A DNA stretch of 64,000 bases, taken from contig CALVBT010000008.1 in assembly GCA_944325885.1 (NCBI GenBank), forward strand, positions 22,981 to 86,980, in the 5' to 3' direction. A program made the position numbers and the translations under genes. The notes under the pieces were generated by a model. That model was not told the DNA's origin and ran no database searches. It saw only the letters and a program-made list of their open reading frames with translations. This document shows positions 34,561 through 44,678 of this stretch, one piece after another. Position 1 is the stretch's first letter; each line of letters opens with the position of its first letter. This stretch comes from Candidatus Gastranaerophilales bacterium (lineage in GTDB: Bacteria; Cyanobacteriota; Vampirovibrionia; Gastranaerophilales; Gastranaerophilaceae).

Positions 34561-35826
34561 CTAAAGTTCTTCCGGTGATGCAATCCTGCCAAGAACTGCG
34601 CTTGCGGCAGCTACAGCCGGTGATGCAAGATAGACCTCACTGTCTACGTGTCCCATTCTGCCGACAAAATTTCTGTTTGTGGTAGAAATACATCTTTCGC
34701 CTTCGGCAAGAATACCTGCCCAGCCGCCCAGACATGGCCCGCAGGTAGGTGTGGATACAGCACCCTGTGCTTCTATAATGGTTTGTATATAGCCGAGTTT
34801 TATTGCTTCCATATAAATATCCTGCGTTCCGGGGAATACAATAAGCCTTACATCGGGGTGAACGGTTCTTCCTTTCAAAATTTCTGCTGTAACTTTCAAA
34901 TCCGAAAGTCTTCCGTTTGTGCAGCTTCCGATTACAGCCTGATGTATTTTTATGTTTCCGGCTTTTGATACAGGTTTTGTATTTTCCGGAAGGTGCGGGA
35001 AAGCTACAGTAGGCTCGATTGTCGAAACATCGTATTTTATAACTTTTTCATACGGAGCGTTTTCATCGCTTGTGTAATAGACAGGCTGTCTTATGCTTCT
35101 GTTTTTTAAGTATTCTTTTGTAATGTCATCAGGTACAATGATTCCGGCTTTTGCACCTGCTTCAATAGCCATATTGCAGATAGTCAGCCTTCCGTCCATC
35201 TCCATTTGCTCGATTGCGCTTCCGCCTATTTCCAGAACTTTGTATAATGCACCGTCTACGCCGATATCTCCAATCAGGTGCAGGATAAGGTCTTTTGCGC
35301 TCACCCATTTGTTTAATTTGCCGTTAAATTCCACTTTTATTGTAGACGGTACTTTAAACCATGTTTCTCCAGATGCCATTGCACAGGCAAGGTCTGTTGA
35401 GCCGACACCTGTGGAAAATGCACCCAAAGCACCGTATGTGCAGGTGTGAGAGTCCGCACCTATAATTAAATCTCCTGCCGTGACAATCCCCTTTTCCGGC
35501 AAGAGGGCGTGTTCTATACCCATTCTGCCTACTTCAAAGTAGTTTTTCAGGTTTTGTTCTTTTGAAAATTCTCTGACAACTTTGGCCTGCTGTGCTGATT
35601 TTATGTCTTTGTTCGGGACAAAATGGTCGGGAACAAACACTACACGCTCTTTGTCAAAAACATTTTTTACCCCGATTTTTTTAAATTCTTTTATTGCCAC
35701 AGGCCCGGTTATGTCGTTGGCAAGAGTGATATCGACTTTTGCTGTGATAAGCTGCCCTGCAGTGACTTCTTCCAGTCCGGCATGTTTTGCCAGTATTTTT
35801 TGTGCAATTGTCATCGGTCTTGCCAT
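34561..35826 (-). CDS. leuC: 3-isopropylmalate dehydratase large subunit (LeuC/homoaconitase family)
   Basis: 421 residues from the ATG at 35826, 8 nt after GAGGGA; an ATG 15 nt earlier overlaps that site. The 4Fe-4S ligands are in GSCTNGR and [31 protein letters not shown] and the C-terminal NRNFVGRMG are intact. The size fits the two-subunit LeuCD enzyme of leucine synthesis. The small subunit (leuD) and the other leu genes are not adjacent, so the partner must be elsewhere. It is divergent from glgC. Confidence 0.93.
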   Translation of the reverse strand: MARPMTIAQKILAKHAGLEEVTAGQLITAKVDITLANDITGPVAIKEFKKIGVKNVFDKERVVFVPDHFVPNKDIKSAQQAKVVREFSKEQNLKNYFEVGRMGIEHALLPEKGIVTAGDLIIGADSHTCTYGALGAFSTGVGSTDLACAMASGETWFKVPSTIKVEFNGKLNKWVSAKDLILHLIGDIGVDGALYKVLEIGGSAIEQMEMDGRLTICNMAIEAGAKAGIIVPDDITKEYLKNRSIRQPVYYTSDENAPYEKVIKYDVSTIEPTVAFPHLPENTKPVSKAGNIKIHQAVIGSCTNGRLSDLKVTAEILKGRTVHPDVRLIVFPGTQDIYMEAIKLGYIQTIIEAQGAVSTPTCGPCLGGWAGILAEGERCISTTNRNFVGRMGHVDSEVYLASPAVAAASAVLGRIASPEEL

Positions 35827-35968
35827 TTTTTGTTCCCTCATATTTTTAACTTTTTTTATTTTATTACAAATGTTGTGTAGTTTTAAATAATTTTATTTTA
35901 TCTACCCAAAATATGCAGAAATATGATATTATTTAAACAAGATAGAAAAAATTCTGGAGTTATGATTT

Positions 35969-37204
35969 ATGTCAGTAGATGATACCCTCGTAATGATTCT
36001 TGCCGGAGGAGAAGGCAAAAGACTGTACCCGTTAACAAGGGATAGAGCAAAACCGGCGGTTCCTTTCGGCGGAAGATATCGTATCATCGATTTTGTAATC
36101 AACAATTTTATCAACTCCGGCTTTTACAAACTTAAAATTCTTACACAGTACAAGTCTGATTCTTTGAACAAACATATCACAAGAACATGGCCGCTGACTC
36201 CTATTCTCAACCAGTATGTGGAGCTTATCCCCGCACAGATGAGAATAGACGGACACTGGTACAAGGGGACGGCTGATGCTGTGTTTCAGAATATCCATCA
36301 TATTCTTGCGGAAGATTCCAATTACATAGCTGTTTTTGGCGGGGATCATATTTATAAAATGAATGTTGCGCAGATGCTTGATTTCCACAAAAAACGTGAG
36401 GCTGATTTGACAATCTCTGCTATACCGATACCGATTGAACAGGCCGGTGAGTACGGGATTATGGAAGTTGATGACAACTGGCATCTGACTAATTTTATAG
36501 AAAAACCTAAAACTACGCCAAAGCATATCCCGGGCGATCCCACAAAGTGCCTCGCTTCTATGGGTAATTATTTCTTTAACAGAAACAAATTGATTGAAGA
36601 ATTGAGAGTGGACGCTGACAACCAAACCTCAAGCCATGACTTTGGCAAAAATGTTATCCCCAAAATGCTCAAGCAGGGCGACAAAATCTATGTATATGAT
36701 TTTACACAAAATACTTTCCCCGGCATGGAAGAGTCAGAAAGAGGCTACTGGCGAGATGTAGGGACAATGGACGCTTACTGGCAGGCTAATATGGATTTGC
36801 TTGCGTATGACCCGGAATTTAATCTTTATACAAAACAGTGGCCTGTTAGGACATACAATTATAACTTCCCTCCTGCAAAATTTATCTGGGAAGAAATCGA
36901 AAGACGAGGCATGGCAACAAATTCGCTTGTGTCAGAAGGATGTATAATCTCCGGCGGCACGCTGTCACGCTGTATACTTTCACCTAAAGTCAGAATTAAC
37001 AGTTTTTCAAGCGTTGTTGATTCGATTATAATGGAGGATGTAAATATAGGTAGACATTCTCACATAAAAAAAGCTATTATAGACAAAAATGTAGATATTC
37101 CGCCTTATACAAAAATAGGCTTTGACAGAGCAGAAGATGAGGCCAGAGGGTTCTATGTTTCTGAAGGCGGAGTTACCGTAGTACCAAAGGGAGCGAAACT
37201 TTAA
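35969..37204 (+). CDS. glgC: Glucose-1-phosphate adenylyltransferase
   Basis: 411 residues. The nucleotide loop ILAGGEGKRLYPLT, KPAVPFGGRYRIIDFVINN, the substrate-binding FIEKPK and a C-terminal left-handed beta helix are standard. It makes ADP-glucose, the first committed step of glycogen synthesis, and implies a glycogen store fed by a phosphohexomutase such as the one at 21169. The thioredoxin-like lipoprotein gene begins 1 nt after its stop, an odd partner. Confidence 0.96.
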   Translation: MSVDDTLVMILAGGEGKRLYPLTRDRAKPAVPFGGRYRIIDFVINNFINSGFYKLKILTQYKSDSLNKHITRTWPLTPILNQYVELIPAQMRIDGHWYKGTADAVFQNIHHILAEDSNYIAVFGGDHIYKMNVAQMLDFHKKREADLTISAIPIPIEQAGEYGIMEVDDNWHLTNFIEKPKTTPKHIPGDPTKCLASMGNYFFNRNKLIEELRVDADNQTSSHDFGKNVIPKMLKQGDKIYVYDFTQNTFPGMEESERGYWRDVGTMDAYWQANMDLLAYDPEFNLYTKQWPVRTYNYNFPPAKFIWEEIERRGMATNSLVSEGCIISGGTLSRCILSPKVRINSFSSVVDSIIMEDVNIGRHSHIKKAIIDKNVDIPPYTKIGFDRAEDEARGFYVSEGGVTVVPKGAKL

Positions 37205-37205
37205 A

Positions 37206-37682
37206 ATGAACAAAAAATTAAAAAATACTTTGATTGCGCTTGTTGCATTAGTTTTGATAGGAATTTCCATAAGCAGCTGTATGGCTATTTTGCCAAAAGC
37301 TAATATGAAACCGTCTGACTATGACCTCGGGGTGACTCTGGAGCAGGCATCCGCAGAGGACAAACCTATTATCGGTGTGTTTTATGTTGACTGGTGTACT
37401 TATTGCAAAAGATTTATGCCAAAGCTTGATAAAGTCAGAAACATAAATAAAAACGATGTAAATGTTGTGTTGATTAATGTAGAAAATAAAGATAACGAAA
37501 AAATAGCAAGAGAATATAGAATCACGGGCTATCCGACAGTTTATATCATGGATCCGGGATATGACAACAGGGTGCATATAGACAGTGCATATCTGGATAC
37601 AGTAGACTCTTTGAATAAAGAAGTTCAGAGATATCTTGCGTTCAGAAAACTGGTAAAAAAAGCTGAATCCTGTCAAAAATAA
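37206..37682 (+). CDS. Thioredoxin-fold lipoprotein
   Basis: 158 residues. The N-terminal hydrophobic segment ends in ISSC (C25), a plausible lipobox. The thioredoxin domain has the active site W63-C64-T-Y-C67 and the cis-proline GYPT. It would act in the periplasm as a thiol oxidoreductase or isomerase. It starts 1 nt after glgC and 27 nt before a prepilin whose mature part carries several cysteines, so it may help fold that protein; this is inference. Confidence 0.82.
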   Translation: MNKKLKNTLIALVALVLIGISISSCMAILPKANMKPSDYDLGVTLEQASAEDKPIIGVFYVDWCTYCKRFMPKLDKVRNINKNDVNVVLINVENKDNEKIAREYRITGYPTVYIMDPGYDNRVHIDSAYLDTVDSLNKEVQRYLAFRKLVKKAESCQK

Positions 37683-37709
37683 TATTTTAACAATCGAAAG
37701 GTCTTGTTT

Positions 37710-38315
37710 ATGTCAATAAAAAAATCAAAAGCATTATCTTATGTAGAATTAATTCTTGTTATAGGTCTGATAGGTGTAGTTGCAGCTCTTACTGTCGTGC
37801 CGTTCAAGCGTCACTCACAGAGAAAAGAACTCGGACATCTTGCACATAAAGCATATTTGACACTTGAAGACGCTGTGGATAATGCAATTCTTACCAGCGG
37901 TCCAATAAGAAATTGGGGTATGTCCTCAAGCTCTACATTCTGTACCGTATATTTATTGCCGAATATGAAATATTCTTCTTCTAATTGTGCAGCTAATCCA
38001 CCATATGTTGTTACAAAAGACAATATGAAATTTTCTGTAAGATGTGAGGATACTTCCGCAAGGTATTGTTATATTGATGTTGATGTAAATAATGATTTAA
38101 ATCCGAATAAGACAGGTAAGGACCAGTTTGAGTTTCAGATTTCAAGAACTTCTGTTCCCGATGCAAAGGGTCTGCCAATAGTTTATGATGCAGAAAGCGT
38201 TAAGCCTGCTGGATGGGGCGGTGCAGATATATTAATGCTTAATGGCTGGGAATTTACAGATAAATTGTGGGACTGTGATTGGTCACAAGAAAGCGCATAC
38301 ACTAATTGTAAATAA
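37710..38315 (+). CDS. Type IV prepilin/pseudopilin
   Basis: 201 residues from the ATG at 37710; an upstream TTG is in frame but the ribosome-binding site GAAAGG favours the ATG. The leader SIKKSKA precedes LSYVELILVIGLIGVVAALTVV: cleavage site, Glu at +5 and a hydrophobic helix. Position -1 is Ala. The globular part has six to seven cysteines, so disulfides are likely, and the thioredoxin-like gene lies just upstream. No pilus assembly genes are near; it must use a machine encoded elsewhere. Confidence 0.82.
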   Translation: MSIKKSKALSYVELILVIGLIGVVAALTVVPFKRHSQRKELGHLAHKAYLTLEDAVDNAILTSGPIRNWGMSSSSTFCTVYLLPNMKYSSSNCAANPPYVVTKDNMKFSVRCEDTSARYCYIDVDVNNDLNPNKTGKDQFEFQISRTSVPDAKGLPIVYDAESVKPAGWGGADILMLNGWEFTDKLWDCDWSQESAYTNCK

Positions 38316-38357
38316 ATATTTATCAATTAATCCCCCGCATATACTATTGTATAATTA

Positions 38358-38392
38358 TTGCCTTAATATACAATTGTTGTTATAATAACAAT
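38358..38392 (+). promoter_or_regulatory. Promoter and palindromic operator of the RND efflux operon
   Basis: TTGCCT (38358-38363) and TATAAT (38381-38386) are 17 bp apart. The 20-bp near-palindrome ATTGTTGTTATAATAACAAT (38373-38392, 18 of 20 symmetric) covers the -10 box. This is where a TetR or MarR repressor of an efflux pump would bind; no such gene is adjacent. Confidence 0.65.
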
Positions 38393-38423
38393 CACTAAGT
38401 ATACGGGAAGAGGATTAATTATA

Positions 38424-39590
38424 ATGAATAAGAAAAAACTAATATGGATAATAATTGCGGCTATAATTATTGTCCCTGTTGTGTTCAATAAAATTGCCGG
38501 AATAATAACAGCAAAACTTGCTGCAGAACAGCAAAAAAAGCCCACACCGGTAGAGGTTGCTCTTGTTGAACAAACACAAATTTATCCTCAAACAGAATCT
38601 GTTGGCCGTATTGAGGCAAAATATTCTGTCGATGTTGTTGCAAGAATCAACGGCTGGCTGCAAAAAAGTTACTTTAAAGAAGGTGCATACGTTAAAAAGG
38701 GACAAACCCTTTTTCTTATTCAGCCAAGTGAATATATAATCGCTGTAAAACAGGCCGAAGCTGCTGTAAGACAGGCTGAGGCCGCTCTTATCAATTCTCA
38801 AAAAGAACTGGTCAGGGCAGAAGAGCTTGTGAAAAATGACTTTGTAAGTAAGTCATACTACGATCAGGCTCTTGCTACCAGAGATCAAAACAAAGCAACG
38901 CTTGATGTAAACAAAGCAAACCTCGCTGCTGCAAAATTGAATTTGAGTTATACAAAAATAACTTCTCCGGTGGACGGCAAGGTCGGTAAGATACTTATAA
39001 CAGAAGGCAACCTTGTAAATCCTCAGTCCGGAGCTTTGACAAAAATAGTTTCCGTAAGCCCTATTTATGCATATTTTAATGTTAAGAGCGAAGATTATTT
39101 AAGATATATGAAAAGACGCCTTGTTATAGATAAGGGCAGCATTCCGGGAACAGATGTTATTATAAAACTTTCAGACGGCAGTGTGTACAAAGAAAAAGGC
39201 CAGCTGGAATTTGTTAATAACGAAGTTGATCCTTCTGCAGGTACTATTTCTTTCCGTGCAGTGTTTGAAAACAAAGACCACTTGCTGGTTCCCGGTGACT
39301 TTATTAATGTTACGGCTGTGTCTAAAAAACCTGTTGATGTGGTTGTTGTTCCTCAAATAGCAGTGTCTGACAGTACAGAAGGTACTTATGTCTGGGTTGT
39401 TAATGAAGAAAGTCAGGCAAAACGCAAGTTTGTTAAAATTTCAAACCAGCAGGGTGACAAATGGATTGTGGACGAAGGTCTGCAACCGGGAGAACAGGTT
39501 ATCACTAAAGGCTTCCAGCGTTTGAGAGATGGAGCCGCTGTTGTAATAGACAAAGAAGCTGCTGATAAAGCCGCAAAGGAAAATAAATAG
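38424..39590 (+). CDS. RND efflux periplasmic adaptor (membrane fusion protein)
   Basis: 388 residues. An N-terminal anchor (5-30) is followed by the lipoyl/barrel-sandwich halves around DVVARINGWLQKSYFKEGAYVKKGQ, a coiled hairpin of about 75 residues rich in Ala/Gln/Lys (QAEAAVRQAEAAL), and LSYTKITSPVDGKVGKI. This is the HlyD/AcrA layout that joins the inner-membrane pump to the outer-membrane channel. The permease starts 3 nt after its stop; the outer-membrane factor follows. The substrate is unknown, possibly toxic lipids or drugs. Confidence 0.95.
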   Translation: MNKKKLIWIIIAAIIIVPVVFNKIAGIITAKLAAEQQKKPTPVEVALVEQTQIYPQTESVGRIEAKYSVDVVARINGWLQKSYFKEGAYVKKGQTLFLIQPSEYIIAVKQAEAAVRQAEAALINSQKELVRAEELVKNDFVSKSYYDQALATRDQNKATLDVNKANLAAAKLNLSYTKITSPVDGKVGKILITEGNLVNPQSGALTKIVSVSPIYAYFNVKSEDYLRYMKRRLVIDKGSIPGTDVIIKLSDGSVYKEKGQLEFVNNEVDPSAGTISFRAVFENKDHLLVPGDFINVTAVSKKPVDVVVVPQIAVSDSTEGTYVWVVNEESQAKRKFVKISNQQGDKWIVDEGLQPGEQVITKGFQRLRDGAAVVIDKEAADKAAKENK

Positions 39591-39593
39591 TTT

Positions 39594-42500
39594 ATGGATA
39601 ATAATCAGAACAAACAAAATAACAAAGAACTCTATTTCTTTATTAGAAAACCGAGATTTGCTATTGTAATTTCTATATTTCTCACGCTTGTCGGTTTTAT
39701 CGCAATGATGGGGCTGAAGCTTGAAAAATATCCGGATATTACACCGCCTCAGATTGTGGTAAGTGCATCTTACCCCGGTGCGAGTGCCGACGTAGTTGAA
39801 TCTTCCGTTGCATCTCTTCTCGAATCCCAGATTAACGGTGTTGAAGATATGCTTTATATGATTTCAACCAGCTCGGATGAATCTTACAGGCTGCAAATCT
39901 ATTTTAAAGTAGGTTCTGACAGAAACATTGACCTTGTAAACGTTCAAAACAGAATCCAGCAGATTGAACCGAAATTGCCTGAAGATGTTAGAAGACTCGG
40001 TGTAACGGCAAAACAACAGGTATCAGGTGCCGGTGTTGCTATTTTGAACCTTGCTTCGACTGACGGCAGATATTCACAACTCGATGTTACAAACTATGCG
40101 TCTATTTATATTAAAGACGAAATTGCACGTCTTCCCGGTGTCGGTGAGGTAGGTGTTTACGGTGCTGGCAACTACTCTATGAGAATCTGGCTAAATACGG
40201 AAAAAATGGCTAACCTGAATGTTTCTGTTGCAGAGGTTCAAAACGCCATTACAACACAAAACGTTCAGATTTCAGCAGGTGCGTTAGGTCAGGAACCTGG
40301 GCCGGACAAGCAGCGTTTCCAAATTACTTTGAGAACAAAGGGCAGGCTTTTAGAACCTTCCGAATTTGAAGATATTATTGTTCGTTCCAATATGGACGGC
40401 TCGAGCATTAGAATAAAAGATATTGCACGTGTAGAACTCGGTTCCGAAACTTATTCCAGAAACGGTAAAGTTGACGGAAAACCTGCTGCACTAATGCAAA
40501 TTATTCAGATTCCAGGTGCAAACGCTATTGAAATTGTAAACGCCGTAGAAAAAAAGATGGCGGAAATTTCAAAAACATTGCCTGACGGTATGGAGCTTGC
40601 AATGGTTCATGATGATACCGAATTTATTAGAGAATCTATGAAAGAGGTATTCAAAACCATTATAGAAACATCTATTATCGTTGTTGCAATCATATTCGTA
40701 TTCCTCGGCGACCCGAGGGCGACACTTGTTCCTTTGATTGCAATTCCGGTGTCGTTGATTGGTACTTTTGCAGCATTGCCTGTATTTGATATGTCAATCA
40801 ACCTGTTGACACTGTTTGCGATGGTTCTGGCGGTAGCGACCGTAGTCGATGACGCTATTGTTGTAATTGAAAACGTAAAAAGGCATATTGAAGACGGAAA
40901 ATCGCCTGTAGAAGCTACACAGCTCACTATGCAGGAAATCGGCGGTGCGCTTGTTTCTATGGCACTTGTCCTTATGGCTGTATTTGTTCCGGTAAGCTTT
41001 ATGCCGGGGTTGTCAGGCTTGATGTACAAGCAGTTTGCTGTATGTATTGCAGTATCTATTGCATTGTCTGCTGTGTGTGCGCTTACTCTGTCGCCTGCTT
41101 TGTGTTCTATTATCTTAAGACACGAAGACCCGAACAGAAAACCGTCAAACAAAATATCTGCTGCTATCAAGTGGATATTTATGGAATTTAACGTATATTT
41201 CCAAAAGTTGACGGAAATTTACCTGCATTATGTAAAAAAATTCGTATATAACCAGAAACTGACACTTGTTGTTTACGGCGCAATTGTTATATTGATGGCA
41301 GTACTTTTCAAAATTATCCCGACAGGTTTTATTCCTGATGAGGATCAGGCTGTATTGATGGCTCAGATAAGTTTGCCTGCAGGTGCGTCTATTGCAAGAA
41401 CTACAGAAGTAACCGAAACCATGGACAAGATTCTGCAAAAAACAGAAGGTGTTGAAGGCAGAATTATATTTGTCGGCATGGGCCCTTCTAACGAAGCTTT
41501 TATGGTTATCAGACTGGAAGAATGGGGCAAAAGAGAATTTAATATATTCCAGAAACTCATCAGAAAAATGCAGGGTAAAGAAACTGACCTTTCTTTGAAT
41601 GCTATTTTGGAAAGAATCAGAGGAGAGTTTTCTCAGATAAAAGAAGCTCAAATCGGTGTTTTCTCTCCGCCTGCTATCTCCGGTATGAGTATGCTCGGTG
41701 GTTTTGAGTTTCAGATGCTCTCCAAGGGTGATTATACGCCTCAGGAAATGCAGCAGTATTCAAATATGCTGATGCTCGAAGCAAATCAGGATAAACGACT
41801 CAAAAACGTTTATACCCAGTATCAGGCAAACATGCTGCAGTACATTGTTGATATTGATTATCACAAGGCACTGGCACAAGGCATTGATTTGCAGGAGCTG
41901 TACAGCACATTGTCATCTACTCTTGGTACATACTATGTTAACGACTTTAACAAATTAGGCCGTGTATTCAGAGTTCAATTACAGGCAGAACAAAGATTCA
42001 GACGCCATGCAGATGACCTTACCGGTATTTATGTTAAAAACAGTTCCGGTGTGATGGTTCCGATTACTACTGTTATTTCTCTCAGACAAACAGTCGGTGC
42101 AGGTTCTATTACAAGATACAACCAGTATAGAAGCGTTCAGTTCTCCGGTCAGCCGTCAGCAGGCAGAAGCTCCGGTGAAGCAATGAAAGCGATGGAAGAA
42201 GTTGCTTTAAAAAATCTGCCAAGCGACATGGGCTACGAGTGGTCAGGTACTTCCAAACAGGAAATTGAATCCGGCGGACAGACAACAACAATTATTGCTC
42301 TGGCATTGATATTTGTATATCTGTTCCTTGTTGCCCTGTACGAAAGCTGGTCAATTCCGTTTGCTGTATTGTTGATTTGTCCTCTCGCTGCAGCAGGTGC
42401 GTTGATATTCCAGCTAGTTATGGGACAGGCATTTGATTTGTACTCTCAGGTCGGTATGATTATGCTTATCGGTCTGGCTGCAAAACAGGCGATTTTGATT

Positions 42501-42815
42501 GTAGAGTTTGCTAAAGTTCTGCATGAGGAACAGGGCATGTCTATTGAGGCTGCGGCTGTAGAAGCTTCTCATATCAGGTTCAGAGCTATTATGATGACGG
42601 TAGTAGCCTTCGTAGTCGGTATGCTGCCATTGATTCTTGCTCACGGTGCAGGTGCATCTTCCAGAATTTCTGTAGGTTCTACAGTGTTTGGCGGTATGCT
42701 TGCTGCAGGTACATTGGGTACAATTATGACACCTGCTTTTTATGTAATAATTCAGCATCTGGTTGACAGAGTGCTGGGCAGAAAAGATGATTCTAACGAA
42801 TTGGAAAATAAATAA
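39594..42815 (+). CDS. RND-family efflux permease (HAE1/AcrB type)
   Basis: 1073 residues, full length. TM1 (20-40) is followed by the large periplasmic porter domain; TM4 carries the proton-relay aspartates in VATVVDDAIVVIENV, and the second half repeats the fold (GLAAKQAILIVEFAK, FVVGMLPLI). It is the inner-membrane proton antiporter of a tripartite pump with the adaptor before it and the TolC-like gene after it. HAE1 members export hydrophobic and amphiphilic drugs. Confidence 0.97.
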   Translation: MDNNQNKQNNKELYFFIRKPRFAIVISIFLTLVGFIAMMGLKLEKYPDITPPQIVVSASYPGASADVVESSVASLLESQINGVEDMLYMISTSSDESYRLQIYFKVGSDRNIDLVNVQNRIQQIEPKLPEDVRRLGVTAKQQVSGAGVAILNLASTDGRYSQLDVTNYASIYIKDEIARLPGVGEVGVYGAGNYSMRIWLNTEKMANLNVSVAEVQNAITTQNVQISAGALGQEPGPDKQRFQITLRTKGRLLEPSEFEDIIVRSNMDGSSIRIKDIARVELGSETYSRNGKVDGKPAALMQIIQIPGANAIEIVNAVEKKMAEISKTLPDGMELAMVHDDTEFIRESMKEVFKTIIETSIIVVAIIFVFLGDPRATLVPLIAIPVSLIGTFAALPVFDMSINLLTLFAMVLAVATVVDDAIVVIENVKRHIEDGKSPVEATQLTMQEIGGALVSMALVLMAVFVPVSFMPGLSGLMYKQFAVCIAVSIALSAVCALTLSPALCSIILRHEDPNRKPSNKISAAIKWIFMEFNVYFQKLTEIYLHYVKKFVYNQKLTLVVYGAIVILMAVLFKIIPTGFIPDEDQAVLMAQISLPAGASIARTTEVTETMDKILQKTEGVEGRIIFVGMGPSNEAFMVIRLEEWGKREFNIFQKLIRKMQGKETDLSLNAILERIRGEFSQIKEAQIGVFSPPAISGMSMLGGFEFQMLSKGDYTPQEMQQYSNMLMLEANQDKRLKNVYTQYQANMLQYIVDIDYHKALAQGIDLQELYSTLSSTLGTYYVNDFNKLGRVFRVQLQAEQRFRRHADDLTGIYVKNSSGVMVPITTVISLRQTVGAGSITRYNQYRSVQFSGQPSAGRSSGEAMKAMEEVALKNLPSDMGYEWSGTSKQEIESGGQTTTIIALALIFVYLFLVALYESWSIPFAVLLICPLAAAGALIFQLVMGQAFDLYSQVGMIMLIGLAAKQAILIVEFAKVLHEEQGMSIEAAAVEASHIRFRAIMMTVVAFVVGMLPLILAHGAGASSRISVGSTVFGGMLAAGTLGTIMTPAFYVIIQHLVDRVLGRKDDSNELENK

Positions 42816-42845
42816 GAATGAATCCATAATAATCATGGAGAAGAA

Positions 42846-44639
42846 ATGAAAAAGAAGATAAAAACATTAATAATATTAGCTATAATACTCGGAATGTTTG
42901 CCAATACAGGCTGTGAGGCATTTTGTTTGAGCTTTAATTTGTTTAAGAAAAACGATTCGCAAAAGGTTGAACAAACAAAAGCTGATAAAGCGGCACAGAA
43001 AGCTGCTCAAAAAAATGCACAAAAGGCTCAAAAAGAACAGGACAAACAAAATAAAGAAGCAGTAAAAGCTAAAAAGGCAGAGAGAAAAAAGAATGCAAAA
43101 GCTGTAAAAAAAGCTAAACCAAAGAAGGAAAAGTATGATGATTCTCTGGTTAAGGCAAAAACAGATAAAAATCAGCCGGCTGTTCGTATTATCGTAAAAG
43201 ACGACAAAAAAGAAAAGAAGCCCAAAAAACAAAAAGAACCTAAAATAAAACAGGGCAGATTTAGAAAACCAAAAGAATCTGAAGCTTCCAAACAGACTCC
43301 AAAAGTTCATGAAGTGAACTTGACTCCGGAGAACAAAAAGCAGGAAGAAAAAGCTCACGAAGATGTCTTTTCTCCGGATAACAAAACAACAATGGAAGCT
43401 GCTGTTTCTACAAACAGAATTATATCAGTTGATGACTGTGTAAGAATAGCACTGGAAAACAATCCGACTATCCTGTCACAATTATTGAGCAAAGATATTT
43501 ACAAAAACAGAATTGCGCAGGCGTGGTCCAATTATTTTCCAAAATTGAATGCAGCACTTTCTTATTCAAATAACAATATGCTGGTTACAAACTTTAGATT
43601 CCCTATGCAGGAATACAACCAGTGGAATATGCCGAATGTCGGTTTTAATCAGTTGATTTATGACTTTGGCAAAACCGGTGCGCAGGCTGGTGCTGCAAAG
43701 AAAACTTACGAAGCATCAAGAGAAACCCTGCAAGCCAGCATCAATGATGTTGTTTATCAGGTAAAAAGTGCTTATTACAACCAGCTTTATCTTCAGCAGC
43801 AGGTAGAAGTTTATGAGTACTCTGTTTTGCAGTATCAAATCCATTTGAAACAGGCACAGGCTTATTACGCAATCGGAAGTAAAGCAAAAATAGATGTTTC
43901 TACAGCCGCATATAATTTGGATAATACAAAATTGACCCTTATTCAGGCTAAAAATGCCGTAGAAAACGGCTTTGCTACTTTGACAAACGCTATGGGGGTT
44001 CCGGAGTTTGCTCCTTTTGATATAAAAGACAGACTGGATAAGAAAAGATATGACATTACTTTTGATGAAGCTTTTAAAATAGCTACCGAACAAAGCCCTA
44101 CTCTGGCTGCAGCCAAAAAGAAAATGGAAGGGTCTAAACTCCTTGTTAAACAGGCAAAAGTTGCATTCCTTCCTGATTTATCCGGTTTTGGTAACTATGT
44201 GTCAGGCGGTAAAACAACAAACAATGACTACGGCTATCAAATCGGCGCACAGCTTTCTTATTCAAATTTAAACCTGCTTTTGTTAAAACAACAGGTCGAT
44301 GAGGCTACTCTCACATATAAAAAAGATCAGGCTGATTACGAAACTCAGCGTCAGAATTTGTACCTTAATGTAAAACAGGCATATATTCAGCTCAAGAACG
44401 CACAGCAGTCCATTCCTGTAGCAAGAGCGTCTATGGAAGTTGCAAAAGAAAGATATGATATAGCTTCCGGAAGATACAAGGCAGGTCTTGGCGATGCAAT
44501 TGAGCTTAAAGACTCTCAAATTGAATATGTAAATGCCAGATTGCAGTATTACAATACTTTGACACAGTATCATATCTCTGCTGCCAACCTTGAGCGTGTA
44601 ATCGGCGCACCTTTGACAGCAAGTGATGTAAACTTGTAA
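42846..44639 (+). CDS. TolC-family outer-membrane factor with Lys-rich N-terminal extension
   Basis: 597 residues. A signal sequence with a possible lipobox at C23 (NTGC) is followed by about 160 residues almost without structure, dominated by Lys, Ala, Gln, Glu and Pro (30-190), and then the TolC repeat pair (about 195-590; RIALENNPTILS, NAMGVPEF, YDIASGRYKAGLGDAIELKD). It should form the outer-membrane channel of the pump, 30 nt after the permease. The polybasic extension is not part of ordinary TolC proteins. It might bind the envelope or peptidoglycan; that is conjecture. Confidence 0.92.
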   Translation: MKKKIKTLIILAIILGMFANTGCEAFCLSFNLFKKNDSQKVEQTKADKAAQKAAQKNAQKAQKEQDKQNKEAVKAKKAERKKNAKAVKKAKPKKEKYDDSLVKAKTDKNQPAVRIIVKDDKKEKKPKKQKEPKIKQGRFRKPKESEASKQTPKVHEVNLTPENKKQEEKAHEDVFSPDNKTTMEAAVSTNRIISVDDCVRIALENNPTILSQLLSKDIYKNRIAQAWSNYFPKLNAALSYSNNNMLVTNFRFPMQEYNQWNMPNVGFNQLIYDFGKTGAQAGAAKKTYEASRETLQASINDVVYQVKSAYYNQLYLQQQVEVYEYSVLQYQIHLKQAQAYYAIGSKAKIDVSTAAYNLDNTKLTLIQAKNAVENGFATLTNAMGVPEFAPFDIKDRLDKKRYDITFDEAFKIATEQSPTLAAAKKKMEGSKLLVKQAKVAFLPDLSGFGNYVSGGKTTNNDYGYQIGAQLSYSNLNLLLLKQQVDEATLTYKKDQADYETQRQNLYLNVKQAYIQLKNAQQSIPVARASMEVAKERYDIASGRYKAGLGDAIELKDSQIEYVNARLQYYNTLTQYHISAANLERVIGAPLTASDVNL

Positions 44640-44678
44640 TAAAATTGCCTAAATTTGTATAATTGTCATAATAGTATT

